A stretch of 64,000 bases of DNA, from the NCBI GenBank assembly GCA_036835325.1, contig DAITMF010000010.1, positions 1 to 64,000 on the forward strand. Direction: 5' to 3'. This stretch comes from CAMCHP01 sp036835325. GTDB taxonomy: Bacteria > Bacteroidota > Bacteroidia > Flavobacteriales_D > Sanyastnellaceae. Positions 35,201-41,062 of this stretch are shown piece after piece. Positions within the stretch are counted from its first letter, which is position 1, and each line of letters opens with the position of its first letter. The position numbers and the translations under genes are program-made. The notes below the pieces were generated by a model. It had not been told where the DNA came from, did not search any database, and worked only from the letters and a program-made list of their open reading frames with translations.

Positions 35201-36661
35201 ACCAAGGAGGAGGAAGAAGAACGCGAACGCGTGAACCCCTTGCACCTCGTCTTGAGGCTCATGATGACCGTGCGCAACGTTTCAGGCAGTTACACCCGAA
35301 ATGAAGGGATGCTGCTGCCGGGGTATACACCTCGGACGCGTTTTGGGGGGATGGATCAGAACTTCACCGCACCGGGAATACCCTTCGTTTTGGGCTGGCA
35401 AAATACTGACCTTCTTGGCAATCCTTCAAGCAATTTCCCATTGGAAGCGGCACAGAACGGATGGATGAGCACATCGGCGTTCCTAAACCAAGCCTACCAA
35501 GAAACCTTCTCGGAAACGTGGAATGCCCGCGCGAATCTGGAGCCGATTCGGTACTTGAAAGTCGAGTTGTCAGCCAATCGCCAAGAATCGCGTAACAATC
35601 AAAGCTTCTTCCGATTTGTGCCCGATGCCGAAGAATTCCAGTTTCAATCACCCATGGAAACAGGAAACTTTACGGCTTCTATCGTGACCTGGGGAACAGC
35701 TTTCGTGCGCGACGATGCAGAATTCAACTCGCCCGTGTTTGAACAATTCCTTCTCAACCGCCTCGCCATTTCAGAGCGACTGAACGAAGAAACCTACCGC
35801 CTTGACACTCCTGAAGACAATGGCTACTACGCAGGGTGGGGGCCGACCTCACAAGACGTCACCATTGCCGCATTCATAGCGGCCTACACAGGGAAAGACG
35901 CAAGAGAAGTCGCCCTTGACCCGTTCCGCACGCAGGTACTACCCAACTGGCGTGTGACCTACGACGGATTCAGTAAAATGGCTGCAGTGAAAAAACACTT
36001 CAAGCAGTTCAACATGAGCCATACCTACCGATCAATCATATCGGCAAACTATGTGACCAACTTGAACTACACCGAAGACCCGCAAACAGGCTTACCCACC
36101 GCTACTGATCAAAGTGAGTTCACCAACTTCATCCCACAACGGCAAATCAACAGCATAACCATTTCGGAGCAAATGGCTCCCCTCGTAGGTATCGATATGA
36201 CCCTCAAAACCAAGGGTAAAAACGACCCGCAGGTGCGTGTTGAACTCCAGCGCGATCGCACGCTGAACTTCGGTTTGGCAAACTACCAAGTAACTGAAAC
36301 CCGGGGGAATTCAATTGTAATCGGTGTGGGTTACCGCTTCAATGAGGTGCCCAACCCATTCTTCCGCTCGAAGAGCAAATTACCGGTGCCAATGTTGAAA
36401 GAAACAACCCTCGCTCTGCGCGCCGATGTCACCATCCGTGATAATGTGACCGTGATTCGAAAAATGGAAGAGCGACAGAACCAACCTACCGCCGGTCAGC
36501 AAATTATCTCAATTCGTACTTCAGCCGACCTTGAAGTATCAAACAAACTCACCCTCCGCTTCTTCTACGACCACCAGCTGACTCAGCCAAAGATTTCGAT
36601 TGCATTCCCAACTTCGAACATCAACTCGGGCATTACACTCCGATTCCAGGTGACTCAGTAA
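29243..36661 (+). CDS. sprA: T9SS outer-membrane translocon / gliding motility protein SprA (Sov)
   Basis: This 2472-residue protein is the expected size for SprA, the giant 36-strand barrel through which folded type IX cargo leaves the cell. An N-terminal signal is followed by KLEVGGEGFRNIFGSNEIEIRPQG, typical of the family start. Long stretches of amphipathic strands with family-like blocks follow (FDFENQMKLEYTGDEDDIIKKIEAGNVSLPL; YIDDFEGSQSVIDIR; ERNRDPVPYVIPPG-like region near 33240). Two low-complexity, probably periplasmic or surface-loop inserts occur at about residues 1660-1710 (Pro/Lys/Asp/Gly-rich) and 1965-2000 (highly charged, EEEEERER). The terminal residues (ITLRFQVTQ) fit a barrel end. 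It shares the maeB promoter and sits 1 base after ruvA. Confidence 0.97.
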   Translation: MKLRGKHLIGGAAFMALLGIMRAVVALDVHPFGGEAIPPYRPMVETAVADTGGVQLPFPHGEDANNPTESTGGISLDWPENIQYGVEYDPETGQYVVVQTIGDSLVFRNSTSFSLEEYLNYDIRKNLSEYWAERQEEEDEANRSWSPKLEVGGEGFRNIFGSNEIEIRPQGSAELTFGFNRSKTDNPRIPERQRTITTFNFDQRIQLNVVGKIGTKMQLTTQYNTEATFDFENQMKLEYTGDEDDIIKKIEAGNVSLPLRGTLITGSQSLFGVKMETQWGRLRNTTIFSQQQGERREITVEGGAQTQLFDIRADNYEANRHYFLSMWFRDQYDQALASLPIVNSGVNITRIEVWAVNMQASTENVRNCIAFADLGEHPDYISSNLPVQLLSDRPDIAINPSRSPNNLNNDIFLDMIGNPDVMSYTGANGAISAMNMGYEQGIHYERVGNARMLNPSEYTFNSRLGFISLRQSLNNAEVLAVSYEYTLNGQTYQVGTLSQDGFAAPDALILKMLKSSITQVKLDNGDAAPLWDLMMKNVYSMGAFGVSRDNFRLDIWYNDPSTGVDLNYIPRAPLDDDLLLQLLNLDRVDVNSMPYQDGFFDFIDNAATMGGTIDAQSGRIFLPTVEPFGSHLAGVIQDQVESPELAEQLVRTIVYQPLYDSTKTAAQLIPSLNRFRLRGQFQSQSGSEISLNALNVPPGSVTVTAGGVMLVENQDYTVDYNLGRVRILNEGLLESGTPINISLESNSLFNIQMRTLMGTRFDYELGDRMNVGATVLNLRERPLTQKVNVGDEPVNNTIMGVDFAYQDESEFITRMIDKIPGINTKATSNIDIAAEAAYLIPGHSRAIGREGNAYIDDFEGSQSVIDIRAVNQWFLASTPKLQNNLFPEGGLEDSLVYNYNRAKLSWYVIDPQFFRGQGLPDGQVSADIKSDHRMREVLEGEVFPNRELPAGTPPLIPTLDLTYYPNERGQYNYERPTGAPGISAGLNPDGSLAEPETRWAGIQRALITTDFETANVQFIQFWLMDPFNEDSPNNNGGDLYFNLGNVSEDVLNDSQLSYENGMPSPNQDLPTLESTWGNYPDPATFNVVNAFDNSVGNYATQDIGLDGLSSSQEQNFFAAWLAEVQGFLTPQAYQQYLADPSADDFRYFRDPEYQAQDFNILQRYKRFNGYEGNSDTGTPNGYPIAATTIPNTEDINQDITLSTIEAYYQYKVSLRPQDLGEQNIGSNYITDSFEQTVETANGEQRTVRWYQFKIPIFEYDDRIGGIPDFRSIRFIRMFLKDWDEEVTLRFARLELIRGEWRPYLDNLKGPQEIVADDPAPTTFTINAVNIEENGNRDPVPYVIPPGIIREIDVGTANQRRLNEQSLSLEVCNLTDGDARAAFRNISYDMRLYKRLRMFVHAEAGPDGLPLNDNEVTCFIRLGSDFNENYYEYEVPLKVTPFFTGVPDEIWPTENEIDLEFTSLQNVKLARPAGYPAFLEFSQMEDGRRVTVKGNPNLANVITIMIGVRNPLRDNNPFIGNADDGLAKCATVWVNELRLTDFDEPGGWAAVARMNATLADFGNVAVAANMSTPGWGGIEQRVLERQRATIRGIDANATLQLGKFFPENFGVQLPLYIGYSETVTTPQFDPLTPDIELDQRDLSRERRSNAETVVRRKSVNFNNVRINPTPNPNKPPKEPKPTKDSKDGDASDPKGSKGGKGGAGSTGPKDPRFYNISNFSLSYGYNELFNRDFNTEFRIIRTYNGGVNYAFNNKPKEVKPFAKVGIIKTSPLLKWLKDFNFYTGIKSFTFNTTMNRTYETSRVRNNTAELFGIETNVLINTQAMKTWNWTRQYNVNYDITKALKFTYSANNLALIGEPPGVIDREDIDWYEAYRDTVWNNIRDLGETTNFNQDVSLSYKLPFDKLPLLDFISSDARYQGSYRWDRAPFSQDSLGNTIQNSRNLTLNAQANFLNLYNKSKLLKEINNPKPKNQSRGNVRNEDRDGFGNTKEEEEERERVNPLHLVLRLMMTVRNVSGSYTRNEGMLLPGYTPRTRFGGMDQNFTAPGIPFVLGWQNTDLLGNPSSNFPLEAAQNGWMSTSAFLNQAYQETFSETWNARANLEPIRYLKVELSANRQESRNNQSFFRFVPDAEEFQFQSPMETGNFTASIVTWGTAFVRDDAEFNSPVFEQFLLNRLAISERLNEETYRLDTPEDNGYYAGWGPTSQDVTIAAFIAAYTGKDAREVALDPFRTQVLPNWRVTYDGFSKMAAVKKHFKQFNMSHTYRSIISANYVTNLNYTEDPQTGLPTATDQSEFTNFIPQRQINSITISEQMAPLVGIDMTLKTKGKNDPQVRVELQRDRTLNFGLANYQVTETRGNSIVIGVGYRFNEVPNPFFRSKSKLPVPMLKETTLALRADVTIRDNVTVIRKMEERQNQPTAGQQIISIRTSADLEVSNKLTLRFFYDHQLTQPKISIAFPTSNINSGITLRFQVTQ

Positions 36662-36681
36662 AAAGCAAACCGCAAAAAATC

Positions 36682-36689
36682 TATTTTTG
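36682..36689 (+). promoter_or_regulatory. TAnnTTTG promoter of gcvH
   Basis: TATTTTTG is a perfect -7 box lying 20 bases after the sprA stop. It gives a leader of about 14 bases before the ATG at 36709 and makes the TTG at 36700 an unlikely start. Confidence 0.6.
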
Positions 36690-36708
36690 CGCAAATTCAT
36701 TGCAAACC

Positions 36709-37086
36709 ATGAACATTCCACAAAACCTGCGCTACACCAAAGACCACGAGTGGGTGCGCCTTGAAGGAAACACCGCCATTATCGGAATCACTGATTTCGC
36801 TCAAGGTGAATTGGGTGATATCGTCTTCGTTGAGATCGAAACCGAAGGTGAAGAGCTCGCTGCCGAAGAAGTCTTCGGTACCGTTGAGGCCGTGAAAACG
36901 GTGTCTGACCTTTTTATGCCTGTGGCCGGCGAGGTGTTGGAAGTGAATAGCGCAATCGCTGACAACCCGGCTCTCGTCAATGAAGACCCGTACGGCGAAG
37001 GCTGGATGATAAAAGTGAAGGTGAACAATCCCGACGATGTGAGTGCTCTCCTCGATGCTGCGGGTTACGAAGCGATTGTAGGCTGA
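36709..37086 (+). CDS. gcvH: Glycine cleavage system H protein
   Basis: This 125-residue lipoyl carrier shuttles the aminomethyl group between the P, T and L proteins of the glycine cleavage complex. The lipoylated Lys lies in VFGTVEAVKTVSDLFMP, the hallmark of the family, and the fold is otherwise complete (YTKDHEWVRLEG at the start, GWMIKVK near the end). The ATG at 36709 is used because TTG 36700 lies too close to the transcription start. gcvP and gcvT are not in the window. A VanZ-like gene follows after a single base. Confidence 0.97.
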   Translation: MNIPQNLRYTKDHEWVRLEGNTAIIGITDFAQGELGDIVFVEIETEGEELAAEEVFGTVEAVKTVSDLFMPVAGEVLEVNSAIADNPALVNEDPYGEGWMIKVKVNNPDDVSALLDAAGYEAIVG

Positions 37087-37087
37087 T

Positions 37088-37465
37088 ATGTTCGCAAGGC
37101 ACATGATGTGGTCGTTCATTTGGACGATCGTCGTGGGCTTTCTCTACCTCCTCCCCGGTGAAGACCTGCCCGTCGTTGGCATTTGGGATCTGCTAAGTGC
37201 TGATAAAATCGCTCACGTGGGCGTGTTTACCTTGCTCAGTCTGTTCACAGCAACAGGCCTAAAGCGACAGATTCGGTTTGCGTTTCTCAATGACCGAGCT
37301 GCGTTCGTCGCTGCAGGTGGAAGCGCTTTGTACGGCACAGCCTTGGAGTTTGCACAAACGGCACTTACCACAGGTCGCTACTTCGAAATGGGTGATATAA
37401 TCGCAAATGTCGTGGGCTGCGTACTTGGAATTGTGATCTTTCGTTTGATTTATGGACGAAGCTGA
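37088..37465 (+). CDS. VanZ-like membrane protein
   Basis: This 125-residue protein has three to four hydrophobic segments and the VanZ pattern. The first helix ends in 'FLYLLPGEDLP', followed by DKIAHVGVFTLLS (conserved Asp-Lys-x-x-His), then ALYGTALEFAQTAL and a final GDIIANVVGCVLG. VanZ of Enterococcus gives low-level teicoplanin resistance, but in Bacteroidota the family is widespread and of unknown role, so no resistance phenotype should be inferred. It is cotranscribed with gcvH (gap of 1 base), an association I recall as common in Flavobacteriia. Confidence 0.88.
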   Translation: MFARHMMWSFIWTIVVGFLYLLPGEDLPVVGIWDLLSADKIAHVGVFTLLSLFTATGLKRQIRFAFLNDRAAFVAAGGSALYGTALEFAQTALTTGRYFEMGDIIANVVGCVLGIVIFRLIYGRS

Positions 37466-37489
37466 ATGGCATCGTCGATGGTTTTTATG

Positions 37490-37497
37490 TAATTTTC
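37490..37497 (+). promoter_or_regulatory. Probable -7 box of the first tonB gene
   Basis: TAATTTTC differs from TAnnTTTG only in the last base. The predicted leader before the ATG at 37520 is about 17 bases. Confidence 0.4.
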
Positions 37498-37519
37498 CGC
37501 ACCGAAACGAATTCAGGTT

Positions 37520-38224
37520 ATGATTGAACGGAAAACTCCCGAAGCAAACATTGAGAAAAAACGCTCTGCATGGCGTGCGATTGGCTTCGTGGCCGCGCTC
37601 TCATTGATGCTATCAGCACTCGCGTGGACCTCCTACGACATCAGTGAGGCTGCTGCCTTCAACTTCGAAATGGATCTCATCGAAGACGAAGAAATCCCGG
37701 TCGACCAAATTACCCCCCCACCACCACCACCGCCCCCGCAGCAAACAACCATCATCGAAATCGTTGACGACGAAGAGGAAATCGAAGAAGAACTCGAAGT
37801 CGATGACATGGAAATCGACGATAACACTGAAATCGAAACCATTGAAGAGGTCGAGGAAGAGGTTGAAGACGATACTCCGTTCATGATCGTTGAAAACATG
37901 CCTGCCCTTGGTGAATGCAAGAAACTCCGCGGAGATGAGCGCCACCAATGCACGCAAATGGAAATCATTAAGTACGTGTCGCAAAATACTAAGTACCCGC
38001 CCATCGCAAAAGATGCAGGTATTCAAGGTACGGTGTTCGTGTACTTCGTGGTCGACAAAAAAGGCAAAGTGACCGACGCCAAGGTGCTCCGCCCTGTTGA
38101 CCCTCGTCTCGACAAAGAAGCGCTTCGCGTAATTGAATCGCTCCCTTCGTTTGAGCCCGGTGAACAACGCGGTAAAGCTGTTTCGGTTCAATACACCATC
38201 CCTGTGAAGTTCATCATTCGATAA
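37520..38224 (+). CDS. Energy transducer TonB (proline-rich linker copy)
   Basis: This protein has 234 residues. A short cytoplasmic start and a single uncleaved membrane anchor (about 22-41) lead to a PPPPPPPPQQ segment. A long, very acidic linker of Glu/Asp/Ile/Val (about 70-120) then leads to a classical TonB_C domain (GIQGTVFVYFVVDKKGKVTDAKV ... LPSFEPGEQRGKAV). It would carry proton-motive energy from ExbB/ExbD to outer-membrane receptors. exbB and exbD are not in the window. A terminator follows, separating it from its paralogue. Confidence 0.92.
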   Translation: MIERKTPEANIEKKRSAWRAIGFVAALSLMLSALAWTSYDISEAAAFNFEMDLIEDEEIPVDQITPPPPPPPPQQTTIIEIVDDEEEIEEELEVDDMEIDDNTEIETIEEVEEEVEDDTPFMIVENMPALGECKKLRGDERHQCTQMEIIKYVSQNTKYPPIAKDAGIQGTVFVYFVVDKKGKVTDAKVLRPVDPRLDKEALRVIESLPSFEPGEQRGKAVSVQYTIPVKFIIR

Positions 38225-38244
38225 TACACCCTTGTGGTTCACCA

Positions 38245-38273
38245 AAAGGCCGACCGAATACGTCGGCCTTTTT
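38245..38273 (+). terminator. Intrinsic terminator of the first tonB gene
   Basis: AAGGCCGAC and GTCGGCCTT form a 9-pair stem with a CGAATAC loop, followed by TTTT. It lies 23 bases after the stop codon. Confidence 0.92.
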
Positions 38274-38366
38274 TCGTTTTCAGACCTGTGATTATTGAAT
38301 TTCTTTCAACGACGGTAATGTATACATCAGGCTTTCATGCACGTTGATTCAGTATAACCCAAATCA

Positions 38367-39104
38367 ATGTGTATGAAACGCAGTTCTTCCATCCACCAAG
38401 AATCGTCAGAACAGGTCTTAACGCGACGCGCCCTTGGTTTTATCACCGCACTTTCATTGGTGCTCGGGGCCCTCTCTTGGACCAGCTTCTCATGGAGCAA
38501 GAATGAACTCTTCAGTTACCGTGACCTCTCAACCGTTGAAGAGGAACTGCCCATGGTGAAACTTGAGGAGCCAAAGCTCTCGAAGCCACCAAAGCCGAAG
38601 ACCTTTTTGATCATTTCTCCCGATCCTGATCCCGATCCCGAGCCCCGGCCTGAACCCGATCCTCAGCCCGATCCAGAACCCGGCTTCGACCCCGACCCCT
38701 TTGTCGATCATAACGGTATTGACGATGGCTTCCGCGACACCGCCGACGATGAAACCCCTTTCACCATTGTTGAACACATGCCGGCCGTGCCCGGTTGCGA
38801 GCACCTGCGCGGCCCAGAGCGCGATCGCTGCACAGAGTTGGCCATTTTGCAACACCTCAGTCAACATGCGCGCTTCCCGCGAAGGCTGATGGATCTCTAC
38901 AACTCCGGCTCCGTTTACCTGTCGTTTGTCATTGGCAAAGATGGCCGCGTCAAAGACCTCACCATCCTCCGCGAAAGCCATCCGCTCTTTGGGCAAGAGG
39001 TCATGAAAGCGGCTCAATCGCTGCCAGTATTTACGCCGGGTGAGCAGCAGGGGCGCAAAGTTCCTGTTCAGTATGTCGTACCCGTGAGCTTCAAAAAGTC
39101 GTAG
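38367..39104 (+). CDS. Energy transducer TonB paralogue (Asp-Pro repeat linker)
   Basis: This protein has 245 residues (start at 38367 or 38373). It is clearly related to the preceding TonB over the anchor (RRALGFITALSLVLGALSWTSF), the conserved 'DDETPFTIVEHMPAVPGC' block and the TonB_C domain. Its periplasmic spacer differs: instead of Pro8 plus an acidic tract, it has an alternating Asp-Pro/Glu-Pro ladder (PDPDPDPEPRPEPDPQPDP). The tandem duplication with diverged spacers suggests different receptors or envelope distances. Its last 14 bases overlap the convergent NadR-like gene. No clear promoter box was seen. Confidence 0.9.
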   Translation: MCMKRSSSIHQESSEQVLTRRALGFITALSLVLGALSWTSFSWSKNELFSYRDLSTVEEELPMVKLEEPKLSKPPKPKTFLIISPDPDPDPEPRPEPDPQPDPEPGFDPDPFVDHNGIDDGFRDTADDETPFTIVEHMPAVPGCEHLRGPERDRCTELAILQHLSQHARFPRRLMDLYNSGSVYLSFVIGKDGRVKDLTILRESHPLFGQEVMKAAQSLPVFTPGEQQGRKVPVQYVVPVSFKKS

Positions 39105-39651
39105 TTCTTTTTTGGTTGGATGGATGACCGAATACCGCTTCTACGGCAGCGATGGCACGCCCCAAGCGCAGCTCGCCACTGCCTGAAACAACCACAAAAG
39201 GATGCTTCCACTCCTCCAACACGGCCGTGTAGCGCTCGAACAGCGACTCGCGGTCGTGTTCATTTTCACGCAAGGGGTCGTAGCTCCACGGCAAGTCAGG
39301 TGCACAGAGAATGGTCAGCGCCGGACGGTGGTGCTTAACCCATTCGGTCAAACGTTCATTCTCGGTTGAGAACTTCAAGGTTTGCCAAACGTGTAGAATG
39401 GCCGCATCGCCATCCCAAAAGCGAATTTTACCGGTCGGTGCTTTGGGCCATTCCCACCACTGGAGCTGTCCGGCAACAATGGCATCCAAATCAGTAGCGG
39501 TGTAGTGGTGTCCGTGCCGTTCGAGGTAGGTACGGGCATATTCCGGTACATACCATGTTTGGTAGTGCACGGCGAGCGCAACAGCGAGCGCAGTTTTGCC
39601 GCTCGACTCAGGCCCGCTGATTGCGATGTCGAAGCCTCCATCCATCCTCAA
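39091..39651 (-). CDS. NadR-like P-loop kinase (ribosylnicotinamide kinase type)
   Basis: This 186-residue cytoplasmic ATPase has the P-loop GPESSGKT followed by VPEYARTYLE, the pair seen in the ribosylnicotinamide-kinase domain of NadR. A later FWDGDAAILHVWQ region and ENEHDRESLFERY complete the family pattern. It lacks the helix-turn-helix and adenylyltransferase parts of enteric NadR. It would phosphorylate the vitamin brought in by the adjacent PnuC transporter and so trap it. The start overlaps pnuC by 4 bases. The substrate is nicotinamide riboside by family, but thiamine cannot be excluded given the operon. Confidence 0.85.
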   Translation of the reverse strand: MRMDGGFDIAISGPESSGKTALAVALAVHYQTWYVPEYARTYLERHGHHYTATDLDAIVAGQLQWWEWPKAPTGKIRFWDGDAAILHVWQTLKFSTENERLTEWVKHHRPALTILCAPDLPWSYDPLRENEHDRESLFERYTAVLEEWKHPFVVVSGSGELRLGRAIAAVEAVFGHPSNQKRTTTF

Positions 39652-40205
39652 AACCAGCCAATTGCAAAGTATCCGTCAATGGCCATGGCAAGGTACACAA
39701 CGAAGAGCAGTGCTCCGATGTACATTTTACGAGCCGAGTAGAGGAAGAATGCCACTGAGTTCACAACCATCCAGTACAACCAGTTTTCGTGTACGTAGGT
39801 GACCATAAGCCATGTGGCTATGATGCTGAAAACCGTGGTGAATGAGTCAATCAAAGGCAATTTCGACGTCGTTTTGCGGCGAAGGTATCCGGCGAGACCG
39901 AAGGTCAGTAAAGCCCCGCTTGAAATGTAAAGCAGGTGGCTGCTGACTGAAAGTGTTTTAGCGGCGAATCCATCCATCCCCAAAGCCCCATAAACGGCCA
40001 TAGCTACATAGAAAAGATGCAAACCGGTTTCTGCGAAAAGCTGTTTTCGGTAGCACAGCAGCGCGAAGCCCAGCGAGCCTATGAACGCAGGTGCGTAACA
40101 ACCGGGAAACACCCCGCGCAAGTAAAGCCAAGTGTAGGCCAAACTCAGCAGCGTAGCGGTGATTTCGAGCGCCAGATCAATCGATCTGCGGGACCTCATA
40201 CGCAT
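39648..40205 (-). CDS. pnuC: PnuC-family vitamin transporter
   Basis: This 185-residue protein has about seven membrane segments. The C-terminal half has the PnuC hallmark 'ENWLYWMVVNSVAFFLY' and a final VVYLAMAIDGYFAIGW. PnuC proteins are facilitators, related to SWEETs, for nicotinamide riboside. The sister group PnuT carries thiamine. The kinase downstream would supply metabolic trapping. The upstream gene encodes a YkoF-like thiamine-binding protein, which makes thiamine or its pyrimidine a real alternative substrate. The first codons overlap the YkoF-like gene by 29 bases, so a slightly later start (40199) is also possible. Confidence 0.85.
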   Translation of the reverse strand: MRMRSRRSIDLALEITATLLSLAYTWLYLRGVFPGCYAPAFIGSLGFALLCYRKQLFAETGLHLFYVAMAVYGALGMDGFAAKTLSVSSHLLYISSGALLTFGLAGYLRRKTTSKLPLIDSFTTVFSIIATWLMVTYVHENWLYWMVVNSVAFFLYSARKMYIGALLFVVYLAMAIDGYFAIGWF

Positions 40206-40440
40206 CGGCGTTCAGGTATTTCGCAACGAGTACAAAGGTATTGGGCGTGCGCATTGTAGCAATGCTCGCTGTTTGAATCGCTTGCATCACCGCAACAGCT
40301 TCTCCGCGCACTTGCGTGCTCATGCCGCCGGTTCGCGTTTCAATGCCTTCTTGCTTACGCAGAATGCGGATGAACTCAATCACAAGGTCGTTGTAGTCGT
40401 TGCTCAGTGGGTAGAGGCTCAATTCGGCAGTCAAAATCAT
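40177..40440 (-). CDS. YkoF/MTH1187-type thiamine-binding protein
   Basis: This 87-residue single-domain protein begins MILTAELSLYPLSNDYNDLV, with GGMSTQVRGEAVAVMQAIQ in the middle. This is the pattern of the small UPF0045/YkoF family that binds thiamine or hydroxymethylpyrimidine in Bacillus YkoF. The start at 40440 follows the LRR gene's stop after one base (TGA-T-ATG). The longer frame from 40464 lies inside that gene. Neighbours point to a vitamin uptake unit: PnuC transporter and P-loop kinase downstream, RibF upstream. Confidence 0.85.
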   Translation of the reverse strand: MILTAELSLYPLSNDYNDLVIEFIRILRKQEGIETRTGGMSTQVRGEAVAVMQAIQTASIATMRTPNTFVLVAKYLNADAYEVPQID

Positions 40441-40441
40441 A

Positions 40442-41062
40442 TCAGGGGTCTTCGTCGTCGTCAAAGATGCAGTTGCACGGAGGTGAGAGAATCAGTTCGG
40501 TTTTGGGCAGCAACTCGTGCAAACGCTCTTGTTCGTAGGCGTTCATTTCATTGTTCAGCAGGTCAACCAAGCGGAGTTTTTCCATGCGCATCAACGAGCC
40601 GGGGTAATACCCAATCATGTTGCTCCACAGGATGAGTTCTTCGAGGGCCCGCAAGCGGTGAATGTCGTCAGGCAGGCGCGAGAGTGCATTGTCAGACAGG
40701 TCAAGGTGCCTCAGTTTTGAGAGGTTTACAATAGCTTGTGGAAAGCGTTCAAACCGGTTTTTGGCAAGAGTAAGGCGCTCAAGGTTTTTGAGCTTTGCGA
40801 GCTCGGGCGGCAAACTATCGAGGCGATTGCGATCGAGGCGAAGCTCAACGAGTTGGGTGAATGAGAACACTTCTTCGGGCACCTTTCGGAGGCGTTTTTT
40901 CGACAAATCGAGCCTGAACACCGGTGTTTCAGCCTTCAGTGCAGCTTCGACAGACGTGTAAACACGACTGCTATCAGCGCGCGAAGCGGGCGCTTCGGCT
41001 GATTGAGCTGCGCACTGAGTGGCGAGCAAAAAAAACAGCAGTACAGGCGTTAAATACTTCAT
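40442..41062 (-). CDS. Secreted leucine-rich-repeat protein
   Basis: This protein has 206 residues. A signal peptide ends ATQCAA before QSA (Gln at +1). About six tandem 23-residue leucine-rich repeats of the 'L-x-x-L-x-L-x-x-N-x-L-x-x-L-P' type follow (for example LVELRLDRNRLDSLPPELAKL), spanning about residues 47-185. A Cys pair and an acidic tail (CNCIFDDDEDP) end the protein. LRR arrays usually bind protein partners. No sorting domain is seen. It sits in the middle of the ribF operon (4-base overlap with ribF, 1-base gap to the thiamine-binding gene), an odd place for a secreted protein. Confidence 0.9.
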   Translation of the reverse strand: MKYLTPVLLFFLLATQCAAQSAEAPASRADSSRVYTSVEAALKAETPVFRLDLSKKRLRKVPEEVFSFTQLVELRLDRNRLDSLPPELAKLKNLERLTLAKNRFERFPQAIVNLSKLRHLDLSDNALSRLPDDIHRLRALEELILWSNMIGYYPGSLMRMEKLRLVDLLNNEMNAYEQERLHELLPKTELILSPPCNCIFDDDEDP

